Shown here in pieces: positions 26,470 through 36,999 of a stretch of DNA of 64,000 nucleotides. The notes beneath the pieces were generated by a model. The model saw only the letters and a list, made by a program, of their open reading frames with translations, was not told where the DNA came from and searched no databases. This stretch comes from Paralvinella palmiformis (taxonomy: Eukaryota; Annelida; Polychaeta; Terebellida; Alvinellidae): contig JAODUP010001120.1 of assembly GCA_025642065.1 (NCBI GenBank), forward strand, positions 189,001-253,000, written 5' to 3'. Position 1 is the first letter of the stretch; the number at the start of each line of letters is the position of its first letter. The translations under genes and the position numbers were made by a program.

Positions 26470-29400
26470 ATAAATACCATAATAGATCTATAGGACACTT
26501 GATGGTCAGTGTGTATGTGTGTGTGTGTGTGTGTGTGCATGTGTGTGTGTGAGAGAGAGAGCAAGAGAGCACCTCCATACTCTAACTGGTAGCACAGTTG
26601 GCCACAGATCTCAAACATCTGAGTTCAAATCTCAGCGTGGACAAGTCTGAAGGCTGTTTCCTCTTTCACTTCCCCTCATTAGCTTGTGTGTGTGTGTGCA
26701 CATGCATGTGTGTGCGTGTGTATGTATGTGTGTGTCTGTGTGTGCAACTCTTTACTCACAATCAGGAGCTTAAATTGCCTATTTCTTTAGGAAACTATTA
26801 TTTTACCAGTGTACGAAAATACACACTGGCACAGAATAAAATATTGGGATTGCAGCACATTGTCGTCGTCGGTATTGAAGTATTTAGACTCGACACATAT
26901 GAACAAAGCATGACTCTCTCAGGAAAACAAATCTCACAAGCACAGATAAGAGCCAGATTCATACCCACAACCCAGAGGTTTGCAGCGCAATGCTCTAATC
27001 ACTGTGCCATCTGAGTGCTGACACAAACAAAAGGATGTAGATTATAACACAAATGTATAAAAATGTAATAAATCATTTTTCTAAAAGGCTAACTTAAAAA
27101 ATTAATGCCGTCATCAGCTTATTGGAGACAAAACACAATAGTAAAATTATTTTATTTCGCAATTACCTTGAAGTTATAGAGATTTGCCAGAAGCATCAAC
27201 ACATTATCAACTATCTTTGTTGCTCCATAATCTGACTTCTGAAGCTCTGAATCAAATTTTTGGGCCAATATCTGAATGAAGTAAGCACCTGACAAGAGAA
27301 AATTAATATCTATATGTGTCTGTGTATTTTATGTTACATATAATAAAGGCGTGGGCTCAGGTTTTCATGACGTTTATAATTCTTACAGAAATATGACCAA
27401 ACGGCCACTACTTAAATAGAAAACAAATTATATATTAGTACATATATAACGCAGCTATAATTGGAAATAAAGCACATATATTAGTACATATAATATATAT
27501 TATGATAATAATTCTAATACCTCCGACAATAACAGAAATAATAGTATTTTCACACATCCCCAAAAAGCATGACTAGTTTCGGTTATTACTGTAATCAAAA
27601 CACCTGTTTTTTAACAAATGAAAATAAATCAATTTTAAAGCTGTAAAGATACCAAAATACACATATTAATAGTAATTAACTGTGTGTACTGAAATGTGTA
27701 CATTTTCTGGGTCTTTAAATATGGTTGTATCCAAGAAATCAATTTTCTGCTTATTTAATGTACTGTATATACTCGTGTATAAGTTGATTGTTTTTGGTAG
27801 TGAAAATGGAGCTCCCAGAAGCACCTCAACTTATACGCCCGACATAGTTCCTACCAGCTGAAGGAAATAAATTCGTCACATCGCTGCCTACTAAATCATT
27901 ATTATTCAATAAATAACAATTAATTTTCACCAAACTGTTATTTGGATATCACAAGCCGGTCTTTATATAATAATACTGATAGTCACGCATTGTTACCTAC
28001 CAGTACTTCCAGATGTGCTGTGAAACAATGAATTAATAACACTTGCAATCAGGCGTGTTTGTGTGAGCCAGAGTTGGAACAAAATCTCTGCCTACTATTC
28101 TTGTCCAATAAATAACGATTAAGTTTCACCAAACTGTTATTTGGATCTCACAAACATGCCAGTCTTTGTGTAATAATAGTTGATAGTCACGCGCCATAAA
28201 CTACCAGTACCTCCAGATGATTAGTGATACTATAGAAATCACTGTTTACATTGTGTGTTTGTTGTGACAAGTTTGTTTATTAGTTATAACATTGTTTGTT
28301 TTGTTTTTTGGGGAGAATCCCCAGGTTGTCGCTTATTCAGCACCGCCTAGTTATAACATCAAAGCGAAATCCGTATATATATATCGCTGCCGGTGAAGAA
28401 ATTGATACTGATATATTTATGACGCACTTGCCGACACCATTCATATGATGCACAGTTTAAGTTAAAAGTCATTAAGTTTGCAGAAGAAAACAACAACTCT
28501 ACTGCAGACAGACATTTTGCTGTTAGTGAAAAACTAGTGAGAGACTGGAGAAAGCAGAAGAAATATTTATTCGAAATGCCGATGACGAAAACGGCGAAAC
28601 ATTACGGAGTTAGTCTGTACATCAAATTAGAGACAGCTTTGAATGATTGAGTACTGGAGTATCACCACAATGGATATATCGTCACCAGAATGATGATATG
28701 GATACTGGCTATCAAGTTTACTCGGGACATGCAATACGAGGTAGAGACTGGATTCAAAGCTTTACTGGGATGGTGTAGCCGCTTTATGAATCGGTATGAA
28801 CTTATACTGAGACAGAGGACGCACATCGTGCAGAAATTACCGAAAGATGTAGAGGACAAAATTTATGGTGATACTTTCATGTTTAGCGGATGGAACGAAG
28901 CTACCGGTGATGGTAATATTTAAGTGGAAGATGATGCCTAAAGATAAACTTCCCAGTGGTGTCATCAGGGTGGGTCAACAAGAATCTTCTTCAACAATGG
29001 CTAAAAAATGTGTGAGACAGATGGCCGGGTGCTTTACTAAAGAAGAAATCCATGCTGGTGTGGGATATGTTCAAGGCCCATCTTGTGGATTCGGTGAAAA
29101 AACAGCTGAAAAAAAGAAAACCATGCAAGCTGTCATACCCGGAGGGTGTACGTTACTACTGCAGCAGTTGGACGTATGCCTGAACAAGCCATTTAAGGGT
29201 GAAATTCACAAATTATAGAACAACTGGATGACGGAAGGTGATAAACCATTAACAGCTGCAGGTAATCTAAAGAGACCGTCGATTCCTCTGGTCATCGGGT
29301 CAGTTAAAACTGTGTGGGGGTGTATTCCTGAAGAAATGGTACACAAGTCATTCTTAAAGTTTGGCATTTCTAATAAGATGGACGGAACGGATGATGCCCT

Positions 29401-32400
29401 ATATGAAGATTTTCATGGGGAATGCATTGCCGAAACTGAGGATGTGGCGGATAGAGACAGTTATGGTGATTATTATGATGATTCTGTTGCTACATGTGAG
29501 ATTCTGGATTATGACTGGGTCAGCTTTTTCGCAGATGATGACAACAATTGAGATTTAGAGGGATTTTAAACCAATACCGTAAAATGTCTGAAAAACCTAG
29601 TTTTGGTGTATAACACGTAGGAGAAATCAGGATAATCTGCAGCTGGACTTGTGCATAATTTTTTCCGTAATTATGTACACCCTCTGTGTATGACAAACTT
29701 CCATTTAATTCTGGTGTATAACGCAGAAATTACGGCGGCAGAAATTATGGTAATTGACCTCAACTTATATGGTGAGCATAGACCTGAGGAAAGAATTACA
29801 GAGTCAAAAACCGACCTCGACTTATACCGGAGGGGGTATACAGTAGCTTTAAATCTAATCAGTAGTTCGTGATTATTTAAACTATCCAAAAATCCATAAA
29901 AAGCCTTTTTTCCGTGGGGCCACACAATAAATATATCATCTAAATAACAATAGTATGTATGTGGTTTTAAAGATGCTTTTATAAGGCCTCCTTCTCAAAT
30001 TTAGACAGGTTACGTTTGATATAAAATGAACAAAGTGTCTGTGTTTAGCCACATAACAGTTGCTAGGCTACGGAGGCCAGATGTATCGTTTTCCAAGCTG
30101 CCATCAGATGTCACACTAAGTTATAAATGCCGTAGATTATACTTATTTAGTAACTAGCCATCAAACTAATCAACGTCTCACCTATATCTGTGGCTATGTT
30201 ACAGTGTAAGATGGCTACTAACATGGCATGTTCCATCACCAATCTCTCAGGGATGAGCACAGTTGATACACAAGATGACATGACTAGCTCAGACAAACAT
30301 TCAGTCATCTCCATACGACTCTTCTGATGATAGAAGTCCTCGATCTGAGAACTGATCGACTGGATGGTAGACTCACTCAATCTGTAATGAGTAATCAGTG
30401 TAGTGTTAGAAAATATGTTAACAACAGTAAAGATGAAGCATTGTGTATTTTATGTTACATCTAATGAAGGCTTACTTATAGATATTACTGAATTATGACC
30501 ACATCATCAATACCTGAATAAAATATAAATATTATAACATAATATATGTATAATTCTAATAAAACTGATGAAAGTGGCAATATATTATATTTTCAGCCTG
30601 GTGTCAAAAGGTTCTTCAATAATGTATGTGTGTGTGTGTATATGTGTGTGTTTGTATGTGTGTGTGTGAACTAGGTATAGACAATATGTAAACAATGATA
30701 TATTTAACTCTTACACAATAAAATTTTTCCACTTAATGATGTTCCATGCATATACAGAAAAAACTAAATGAAATATAACATCTAGGCATACATTACCATA
30801 CACAATTATAATAATAATGTCTTAATACATTCACTGCCTGTAAATTACACATACACATTATCTAAATAATCAACGTAGGTGATGATTAAAAATCAGACCA
30901 TTTATTGGAGTAGTTAAATCGTTTAGATTACTGAGAGAAATTTGTCCCAAATCTAGCAATAGAGTCGCTGTACATGGATGTTTTTGTAGACATGTCATGG
31001 ATAGCAGATAGCAACAATAGCCAGGATTATACGATACCTGACACTATTTGATTGTATACATACGTCTTTTAGCCAACATTAGACATAGACAGCGGTCAAG
31101 ATCAGTACCTCATTGATATTGACCATTTAATGATTACTTTAGCTAACGATGATAGCCAACATTGATCATTGAGGTGTCATCATCGTGATCTAAGTGATAA
31201 ATAAGCTTTACCAACATCCCACTCGCTGTTGGTAGTGGAAAGATCCAGCTACGATCCACATATAATGATCTCCTTTAAAACCACAAAAAAACAAAGCTCA
31301 AGAATTACCACGAATACAATTTAACAAACGGGCCAAGGTTGATTGAAATAACACAGTTGGAATTCAGCACTAAAGGTCAAAGTTCAGAATAATTTAGCAA
31401 AAATCACAAAAACATTGCCAGTTGTTATAATGGCTAGATACGGTGAGGCTGTAACATAACAAGTTGATTGTTTACTGCAACATTAATTGATTCTTTAATT
31501 AACTGATGTTGGCCTACATTTATTAAAACATGGCATCAATGAGCACAGCCAAGAATTGAACCCTGATAGATGCATACAGCCACCCACACATAGATCGAGC
31601 ATCCACATACAATCACTTGCAGATCAACACACCTGTTGAGTAATCCCTTGAGCTGTTTCTTCAAGCGTACTAACTCCAACTGTTTCTTTCCATCAGCACC
31701 AATACCACCTGATGACAGCTGGTGCCTCTTGCCGGGTGGGACATATGCCTTAGAGGCTCCGGTATGAGAGATTCCTCGATCAGGGAGTAGTCTACCATAG
31801 ATATCCTCCTTAACATGTGTCTCCATCTCTTTATTATCTCTAATATCTGAATTACTCTCTGATAAATCACCCACATCATCGCTTGAACTATTCTCTATCA
31901 CTTCCAACTCTGATGACTTCATTGTCACCTTTTTAGTCTTGATATCCCTCAGTTTGAGATCAAAGTCAACAGATTTTGAATGTTTTCCAGTTTTGGTGAC
32001 AGTTTTCAAAATACTTGTCTTTGGTGGCGTAGTAACACAATCATCATCATCATCACCAGAGCTGCCTATAGCACTATGACATGACTCTTCTTCATCACTA
32101 TCATCGCCAGTTTCATATTCTTCATCAACCTTCTCTTCATCTCCTATAAAAATAATACTTTATCATCAACTCGTTAATAGGTCAAAACAGAAAGTGCTTA
32201 AATGTCTGGAGGTTTATAAATCTATTCTTAAGCCAATTTAAAGATTACTTTTTTCAACAAATGATATACAATGTTTAACATCTTCAGGATATAATTCCAT
32301 CTTTTAGAGAAGGATAGACGGCAAGGATTGATTAAATATGCATAGACAGAGTGAGAATATTGTGATCTAGGATTTGCATCTCATTAGAAAATTTACATAC

Positions 32401-35400
32401 AAGTTCAGAGTTCATAATGCATGCATAGCTGTGCTGTAGTATGAAAATTGTTTGTTTGTAATATGTTTGTCTTACAGGGTGTTTATGTTAATAATATATT
32501 TGATTCTTGCAAAAATCAATAAATAATAGCAACAATTTAATACTTCACAGACTTTGGTTCAATGTTGGTTCGATTTTGTAATAAAGCCAAGATTTCAAGT
32601 GGTTTCAGACTTTTCAACAAATTCATCGGCAGATTTGAATAACGCAACAATGTCAGTCTGAGTCAGTAATTTTTCTTCATTTTTAGTGTCATCAATCGCA
32701 TCCATTATATATATATCTGTGTGTGTGTGTGTGTGTGTTTTAGGGTACATAGTAAGAGGCAACAGGCACAGAGCATCAACATATCTAAACATCCTTCGAA
32801 ACCTACCTCCATAAATCTAAATACAACTATATATACATTAATCTAAAAATAAAATGTTCCATACCTCCACATATTGATAAATGTGTGCGTATACCTAAGC
32901 ATGTGTCTGGTCTACTCATCAGCCTGTGGGAACCAGCTAATTCGCTTTTCGTACGCGACAAATATGTCACGCCCACAGGAAAGCGGCTACATGCAGGCTA
33001 CGTACAAAAAGCGGAAGCACGTAAAAACATACCATTTGATACCACAGCTCGCAACAAACAAAACGTGCGTGTGGTTCAATGGTGACTTGCTACATACATA
33101 TCATAAACTATTTTGACACCACAGTTTACATTCAACAGTAATTTTCTGTGGTCCAAAAGAAACCTGTATATAAAGCATTTCGACACCTCAGATGCTGACC
33201 TCAGCTTTATTCTGGGTTCGAATAACTGAATAAATCCTACCTATATGAACCATCTATCAATACACGTCCGACTGGTCTGGCGTCGAAGTTATTGTGTGTG
33301 TGTGTGCACACACGTGCGTGTAGGTTTCTGCTCTAAAGACACTAACAAGGCTATAACATTCTGACGTCTTAGTGACTAGGCCTAGCTTATTAAGGATTTA
33401 GAAAATTGACCCCACAAATAATACAACATGACCTCACCACATAACCTCGTAAAAATTGTCATATTACACAGATTTGATTGTGTGTGTATGTGCATGATCT
33501 TTATGATATTGATACAATAAATATCGGCAGACATCACAGATCAATTCTGGCAGTGACAGTCCATATTTCCCCCTCACACCTCTCACAACCTCTTTTCTGC
33601 CTGCCAACACAATATAGAATCCCGGTATTTTTCAATACATGATGTCACTCAGAAAAAACAAAACCAAGGAAAGAGAGACATCATATTTGGAATACCAGAC
33701 TTCAAGGCAGCAACTTGTATAAAATAATTACTTCTTTTGACAGCTATGTATGCTACTTGTTAAACCTAAGCTCCCAGCTTGATAAGCTTCAGTTTGAAAA
33801 TGTCTACAGTGAATCTTCTTTTCAAGGGGATTTTCCTCAGGTGTATAGAAAAACAAAGACTATTCCAGAACTTTCCAGGAGTAGTAATAAAATCAAGTAT
33901 ATTCCAGAAATTCCAGGATGCATCCGAATCTGGCTTTTATTTATTCTTGGAATTTATCCGGAATATATGCATCAACACCTGCAGCAGCAGTGTTTGACTA
34001 TTATTACAGTGATAATTATAAAAATATAGCGAGCAACTATTGAGAAAAGCCATTAAACTGAATAGTGAATATGCAGAATCCATGTAAAAAATGAGTACTG
34101 AATAATCAGGTATGATGGACACCACCCTGGGTATGTGTTAGTTTAAATAAGCTACACACACATCAATCAAACCTGATTAGTCAGTTAATATGAGTGCAAA
34201 TACACAAAATCCACAATTTCAGTACTAGAAAATGAGCAGTAAACATTTGAAGGAAAATCCAGATAATTCATGAAATGACTACAATATAAACAAGATCCAT
34301 CTCTATAATAACAACAGACTTCAGCATGATGATAACAAACAGGAAGTTGACATTTAACACCATCTAGTGTTAGGATGTGACCAAAGGCTACAATCTGTAT
34401 TGATATTTTCCTATAACGGTACTCAGAAATAAAGTTGCTGCGTAACAACAGCTAATGCGATAAATCATATGAATTAATAATTAAAGAGGCCAGCCAGCAA
34501 AAGGTTTAAGTTTCTATAACTGGATACCAAATTAAGAGTTTACGCTAACCCAATAAAAGGGCTCTCTCTGGGCATGTGACTGAGAACACATTCATATAAA
34601 CCATAACTTACTAATGTCCCACGATGACGTGGGGGTATTGGGATCACTTAAATCATCATCATCATTATCATAAACAGCTTGAAGATGATCACTGTCCACA
34701 GCATTAAGTATATCTGATACTGGCTAAGGAAATAACAAACAAACAGACAGATAGACAGATGTAAACACATTATACAACTCACCAAACAACTGACCCTATA
34801 ACCTAATACAGGCATAAATATAATTGAGCAAAATTGCATTAATTTCAATTTATCATCAGCTAATTAATCAAAATAATTAAATAGTAACAACAATTTAATA
34901 AAAAATAAACCAAAACTTTAAACAAGTCAAATTTTAATTAGAAAAAACAGTAAAGAAATTAGCTATAGACTACAACTAATGACAAAATTCTATAAACACA
35001 AAACTAATATATATAAATCAGCTGCATTGATGGTAATATGCAAAGGATACAATCTAACCCATCATTTTTAAAGCTGAGAGGTAATGACTTCCTCTTCCTT
35101 TTGTTTAATTTCAACTGTTTTTCAAGTTGTTTAATAGCTCTATCCTCAACTTTATTAGCCTCAATAAGTCCTTGTATACGTACATCAACTGCCTGAAATT
35201 GTAAGAAATTATCTTTGTAATAAGCTTTCTCCAAAACATCAAACACAGTATGGGGCAGTAGAAGTTCTTTGTGCGAGGTATAAAAAGCTGGGATGAATGG
35301 ACACACACACACACACACACACACAATCACCAAGTATTTTTTACCTCAGATTGTTTTTCTTTTAATTTCCTTTTCTTGACCCTTTTCCGTTGTTTTAATT

Positions 35401-36072
35401 TTTCTTTCACTTTCTTCAGCTTTTCTGCTTTTGCTGCAGCTTTTATCTCCAACTCCAACAGTTCTTTAGTAGGCAACTATTGTTAAAAGAGATCCTCAGT
35501 GAATATTTGTTTATTGAAACTAAAAAAAGGTAAAGGAAGTTTGTTTTCCTAAAATCAACACCTTCAAGACTTGTCATGTCCCATCACGTTTATGATTCAA
35601 TATCATGACCTGAATATCGCAGCACAGCACATTAATAAATACACAACATGAGGAATAAATTAAAGACGATTTACATATTCCTTATTCGGGTACCTAGCCA
35701 CATCAACAACAGCAATCATCATTACTCTTACACTTGTAATAACACAAAACGCTTCCTTCTATTTTCAGTATAAAGCACCTCATAGTCATTTAAGGCACCA
35801 CATAAATTATTAACATAATTGTTATTGTTATTACTAACAGGCTTTTTCTGTTTAAAAGCAAACTTCCTCATCTTTTTCAGCCGTCTTTCCTCTTTTCGTT
35901 GCTGTTTCCTATTCAAGCCCTTATTTGGTTTGACAATTTCCCGCACACCGCCACCTTGCTGTATCTGAAGCCAATCTGCACTATGATCCTTGCTGAACTG
36001 ATTCAGTTCGGATCGAAATCTCTTCAAATTAAGCGGCTCAGATCTGCCACTGGACTGTAATTTTCTCTTCAT
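7121..36072 (-). CDS. NOM1: NOM1, nucleolar MIF4G domain-containing protein 1 (15 coding exons)
   Basis: NOM1 (yeast Sgd1 relative) is a nucleolar scaffold that works with an eIF4A-type helicase in 18S rRNA maturation and 40S assembly. Exons, high to low: 36072-35734, 35476-35345, 35192-35051, 34719-34612, 32143-31633, 30381-30182, 27288-27167, 26201-26108, 24833-24728, 19669-19545, 16452-16327, 13790-13672, 12645-12481, 9960-9829, 7405-7121. They total 2706 bp, 901 residues, with phases agreeing at every junction. The N-terminal 240 residues are Lys/Arg-rich. An acidic tract follows, then DIYGRLL..AYVPPGKR. MIF4G starts at about residue 405 (GLLNRLSESTIQ, IPERLVMEHAMLVAILHCN), with GRWWVIGSAW near 650. 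MA3 covers about 690-810. The start ATG follows an in-frame TAG. The donor of exon 3 and acceptor of exon 4 are the least certain junctions. Confidence 0.95.
7535..7557. repeat. (TA)n microsatellite
   Basis: TA repeat of about 22 bp in the last NOM1 intron. Confidence 0.9.
7643..8393. mobile_element. pogo/Tigger-like MITE with CAGTAAAATG ends
   Basis: The element opens CAGTAAAATG at 7643 and closes CATTTTACTG at 8393. TA lies on both sides (7641-7642 and 8394-8395). TA duplication plus a CAGT-type end is the pogo pattern. An open frame on the minus strand (8309-8118) with an acidic stretch could be a transposase C-terminus, but this is weak. It lies in NOM1 intron 14. Confidence 0.72.
8913..9765. 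repeat. Inverted-repeat (foldback-like) unit in NOM1 intron 14
   Basis: About 75 bp at 8913-8987 reappears as its reverse complement at about 9684-9765. Shared stretches include atttacatataaatctctc, acacacac and ggtaatatgtg. The right arm lies 64 bp from the exon 14 donor. No coding is seen between the arms. Confidence 0.6.
10008..10041. repeat. (TA)n microsatellite
   Basis: Uninterrupted TA run in NOM1 intron 13. Confidence 0.95.
11556..11591. repeat. (TA)n microsatellite
   Basis: Uninterrupted TA run in NOM1 intron 13. Confidence 0.95.
12705..12855 (+). repeat. Degraded tRNA-headed SINE-like repeat
   Basis: A box-B-like ggtttgaatctc is followed by a body ending acttactcactcactctcac. Box A is poorly preserved. 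It lies in NOM1 intron 12. Confidence 0.4.
13320..13351. repeat. (TA)n microsatellite followed by (CA)/(GA) tract
   Basis: TA run that passes into acacacacacag and gagagagag in NOM1 intron 12. Confidence 0.95.
17288..17360 (+). repeat. (TG)n-linked dispersed repeat, copy 2
   Basis: Begins gtgtgtgttttatgctacat and continues ataataaatg..ggcaccggtg, matching the copy at 27319. Confidence 0.55.
18930..19064. repeat. 48-bp minisatellite, about 2.8 units
   Basis: Units begin at 18930, 18978 and 19026 (gatgactgccatgctgact, then aaccttatttataagtgact). They are almost identical. It lies in NOM1 intron 10. Confidence 0.95.
19155..19345. other. Suspected consensus-quality artefact
   Basis: Runs of T, A, C and G are stretched (aaaaaaaattttttcccc and similar) and differ from the surroundings. 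A like block sits at 18847-18925. Confidence 0.45.
19881..20048 (+). repeat. 5' LTR of Ty3/gypsy element
   Basis: 168 bp, TGTAACG...CATCACA. It differs from the 3' LTR by about 7 substitutions and 1 indel. TSD gtatc at 19876-19880. Confidence 0.95.
20105..20920 (+). pseudogene. gag of the gypsy element (frame-broken)
   Basis: Capsid-like protein from ATG 20105 (MAGALPIFPTFECEDL). It stops at 20453-20455, continues in a neighbouring frame from about 20460, and shifts again before two zinc knuckles at about 20775-20885: C-x2-C..H-x4-C (CFNCGGQYPHEDEC) and C-x2-C-x4-H-x3-C-like (CYKCESYGHYSKC). The PH form of the first knuckle is typical of the mag lineage. Confidence 0.85.
21010..21495 (+). 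pseudogene. Aspartic protease and start of pol (gypsy element)
   Basis: FIDSGTS at about 21067-21087 is the retropepsin active site (DSG). The frame runs to a TGA at 21493-21495 within the stretch that leads into RT (PVHQKYR then VPFLTRQQV), so the polyprotein is cut here. Confidence 0.85.
21496..22530 (+). pseudogene. Reverse transcriptase and truncated RNase H (gypsy element)
   Basis: RT blocks are clear: PIVVVPKPHDPDN, LDLNQGYHQVELH and the catalytic box ISDDIIIA (xxDD). A stop at about 22280 ends this frame. RNase H begins at about 22375 as VVEASPHGVGAILTQ, with Glu where the first catalytic Asp is expected, and continues to YASRALEDIESRYSQT. It then breaks off near 22530, so most of RNase H is deleted. 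Confidence 0.88.
22840..23987 (+). pseudogene. Integrase and C-terminal tail (gypsy element)
   Basis: The HHCC finger (AHKGHQG...CATC), CADFCGP (first Asp) and KIDNGPPF (second Asp) are present. In the third position the usual NGE reads SNTQAK, so the catalytic Glu is replaced by Gln. Stops at about 23003 and 23424 and frame changes split it. The C-terminal part (QPPAELLFGSN, VGDTVLMKQ) is long and ends RPKRRTRMPARY before a (TA)n run. Confidence 0.9.
23991..24030. repeat. (TA)n microsatellite inside the gypsy element
   Basis: 40 bp of AT just after the integrase stop, between pol and the 3' LTR. Confidence 0.95.
24212..24378 (+). repeat. 3' LTR of Ty3/gypsy element
   Basis: 167 bp, pairs with 19881-20048. 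TSD gtatc follows at 24379-24383. Confidence 0.95.
24440..24690 (+). repeat. tRNA-headed SINE, family 1
   Basis: The head has box A tagtgcagttagttgagc and box B ggttcgaggct. The body contains ctgcaatgctgtcatgtggc, gacaggacgcgatggc and cgcctataatggcagc. It sits just past the gypsy 3' LTR, in NOM1 intron 9. Better preserved 3' ends are at 38463 and 52213. Confidence 0.82.
25136..25200 (+). repeat. (TG)n-linked dispersed repeat, copy 3
   Basis: gtgtgtgttttagttgtgta, then ataaggcacaggcacag, matching the copies at 2599 and 32718. Confidence 0.5.
26424..26464. repeat. (TA)n microsatellite
   Basis: About 40 bp of AT, followed at 26510-26555 by (TG)n and (GA)n runs, in NOM1 intron 7. Confidence 0.95.
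26569..26683 (+). repeat. tRNA-derived SINE, family 2 (5' part)
   Basis: Matches 1453-1570: acctccatactctaactggt, box B gagttcaaatctc, and gaaggctgtttcctctttca. It is truncated into a (TG)n run. Confidence 0.65.
26940..27017 (-). repeat. tRNA-headed SINE, family 3
   Basis: On the minus strand: gatggcacagtgattagagc (box A) and gggttgtgggtatgaatctg (box B region). Related heads are at 38396 and 62427 (minus). Confidence 0.6.
27319..27400 (+). repeat. (TG)n-linked dispersed repeat, copy 4
   Basis: ttttatgttacatataataa, then aggcgtgggctcagg and atgacgtttataattctta. Best-preserved copy of the family. It lies in NOM1 intron 6, close to exon 7. Confidence 0.55.
27876..28218 (+). repeat. Direct duplication in the pogo 5' region
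   Basis: About 140 bp at 27876-28019 recurs at about 28085-28218 with modest divergence. Shared stretches include tttcaccaaactgttatttg, gatagtcacgc and taccagta..tccagat. Confidence 0.75.
28293..28347 (-). mobile_element. 55-bp LINE-tail insertion with 12-bp target duplication
   Basis: The 55 bp are flanked by exact tagttataacat at 28281-28292 and 28348-28359. Read on the minus strand they end in ttctccccaaaaaacaaaac, an A-rich tail. They match the 3' end of the minus-strand LINE at 53431-53488 and the copies at 52361 and 52905. A severely 5'-truncated retroposition into the pogo element is the simplest reading. Confidence 0.8.
28440..29551 (+). pseudogene. pogo-like transposase remnant
   Basis: From about 28440: YDAQFKLKVIKFAEEN..VRDWRKQKK, the Brinker-type DNA-binding motif. 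From 28620: a CENP-B/Tc5-type region (ALNDWVLEYHHNGYIV..KALLGWCSRFMNRYEL). At about 28870 the frame enters LSCLADGTKLPVMVIFKWK, then IPGGCTLLLQQLDVCLNKPFK (DDE C-terminal part) and an acidic tail to 29551. About 55 residues with the first catalytic Asp are missing before LSCLADG, much of the core between the second and third Asp is gone, and stops occur at 28648-28650, about 28921 and 29216. It is inactive. Confidence 0.85.
30438..30520 (+). repeat. (TG)n-linked dispersed repeat, copy 5 (diverged)
   Basis: tgtattttatgttacatcta, then atgaaggcttac. It lacks a long TG run. It lies in NOM1 intron 5. Confidence 0.4.
32144..34611. other. NOM1 intron 4
   Basis: 2.5 kb with no supported gene. It holds a (TG)n-linked repeat (32718-32790) and a GT/CA palindromic microsatellite at about 33294-33312. 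Open frames near 32874 and 33715 have no recognisable features. Confidence 0.6.
32718..32790 (+). repeat. (TG)n-linked dispersed repeat, copy 6
   Basis: (TG)n, then ttttagggtacatagtaaga and ggcaacaggcacagag. Confidence 0.5.
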
Positions 36073-36963
36073 CTCGGATGACTGTAACTAGAACATATTT
36101 ATAATGTTTAGCTCATAATATCATATGTGTCGAATTAGGTCCATTATACACATTAACACATACACAAGTTTCAACAGCCATCCTATCCGAGATAATGAAA
36201 TACCAGGCGCTCAAACAGGATTCGGCTTATCCAGGGATAAAAAAACAGGGGAAAAAAGAGAAATTCTATGAAATTCTTGACAAGCTGAAAATTTCTTATT
36301 TAAACACTATGTATTAACTAAAAGCAGAAAGCTGATTCATCCCAAATAAAGTGATCACTGAAAAAGGTAAAATGCACTTATATATGACTATGACGTGATT
36401 ATAAAATTATAAATCATGATGATTGTTGATAATCAGATCATATTTGTACAATGTCAGACTTGTACACATGATATTTAGATTGTTTTGTTATATGTTACTA
36501 AATAAGAAATAATAATAAAAACATTTATACAGCACCATAAATCAAGTAAATTACCTTTTACCAGATGCTCTGTATGAAATTAACTTGATGATAACAAATT
36601 TAAATTAAAAAAATATAGGTTATTTCTGAGATGGTCATTTACTAAAGCTCGAAAATTGAAAAACGGGTTATCGTGTGTGATGAAAAGCGAGTGAGTCTTT
36701 AACATGATCTAAAGATGAAGTTGGATCCACAGCAGAGCAAATGTTATTCACCCCATACTTCTATTGAGTAAGGAATTCAGAGATTTTCTAGACCATTTTA
36801 ATTTATTTCCATATCTCTGCTTTGAGGGATCTACACCAGGAGACTTTTCACTAATATTTACTAGTGTTATTTATCACCATAGAATAAATGCAAAATGTTG
36901 TGACAACATTCCTGGCTAACATCAAATTAACAGAAAAGCTGAATGTCTCATAATACTGGATGA

Positions 36964-36999
<36 letters not shown>

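Larger units (their letters stand above)
27763..29843 (+). mobile_element. pogo-superfamily DNA transposon (dead)
   Basis: The ends read CTGTATATAC... and ...GGGGTATACAG, with TA on each side (27761-27762 and 29844-29845), the pogo/mariner rule. The subterminal sequence is also inverted (tataagttga at left; its reverse complement tcaacttata or tcgacttata at right). Inside are a Brinker-like helix-turn-helix, a CENP-B-type helix-turn-helix and pieces of the DDE domain, in order. It lies in NOM1 intron 6, opposite in direction to the gene. Confidence 0.9.

Noticed and set aside
26598..27014. 138-residue open frame
   Set aside because: Runs through a SINE head, a (TG)n tract (VCVCV stretch) and another SINE. 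No family motif.
35111..35326. Minus-strand frame beginning MCVCVCV
   Set aside because: An alternative frame over NOM1 exon 3 and a (TG)n run. The exon frame that fits the splice phases is a different one.
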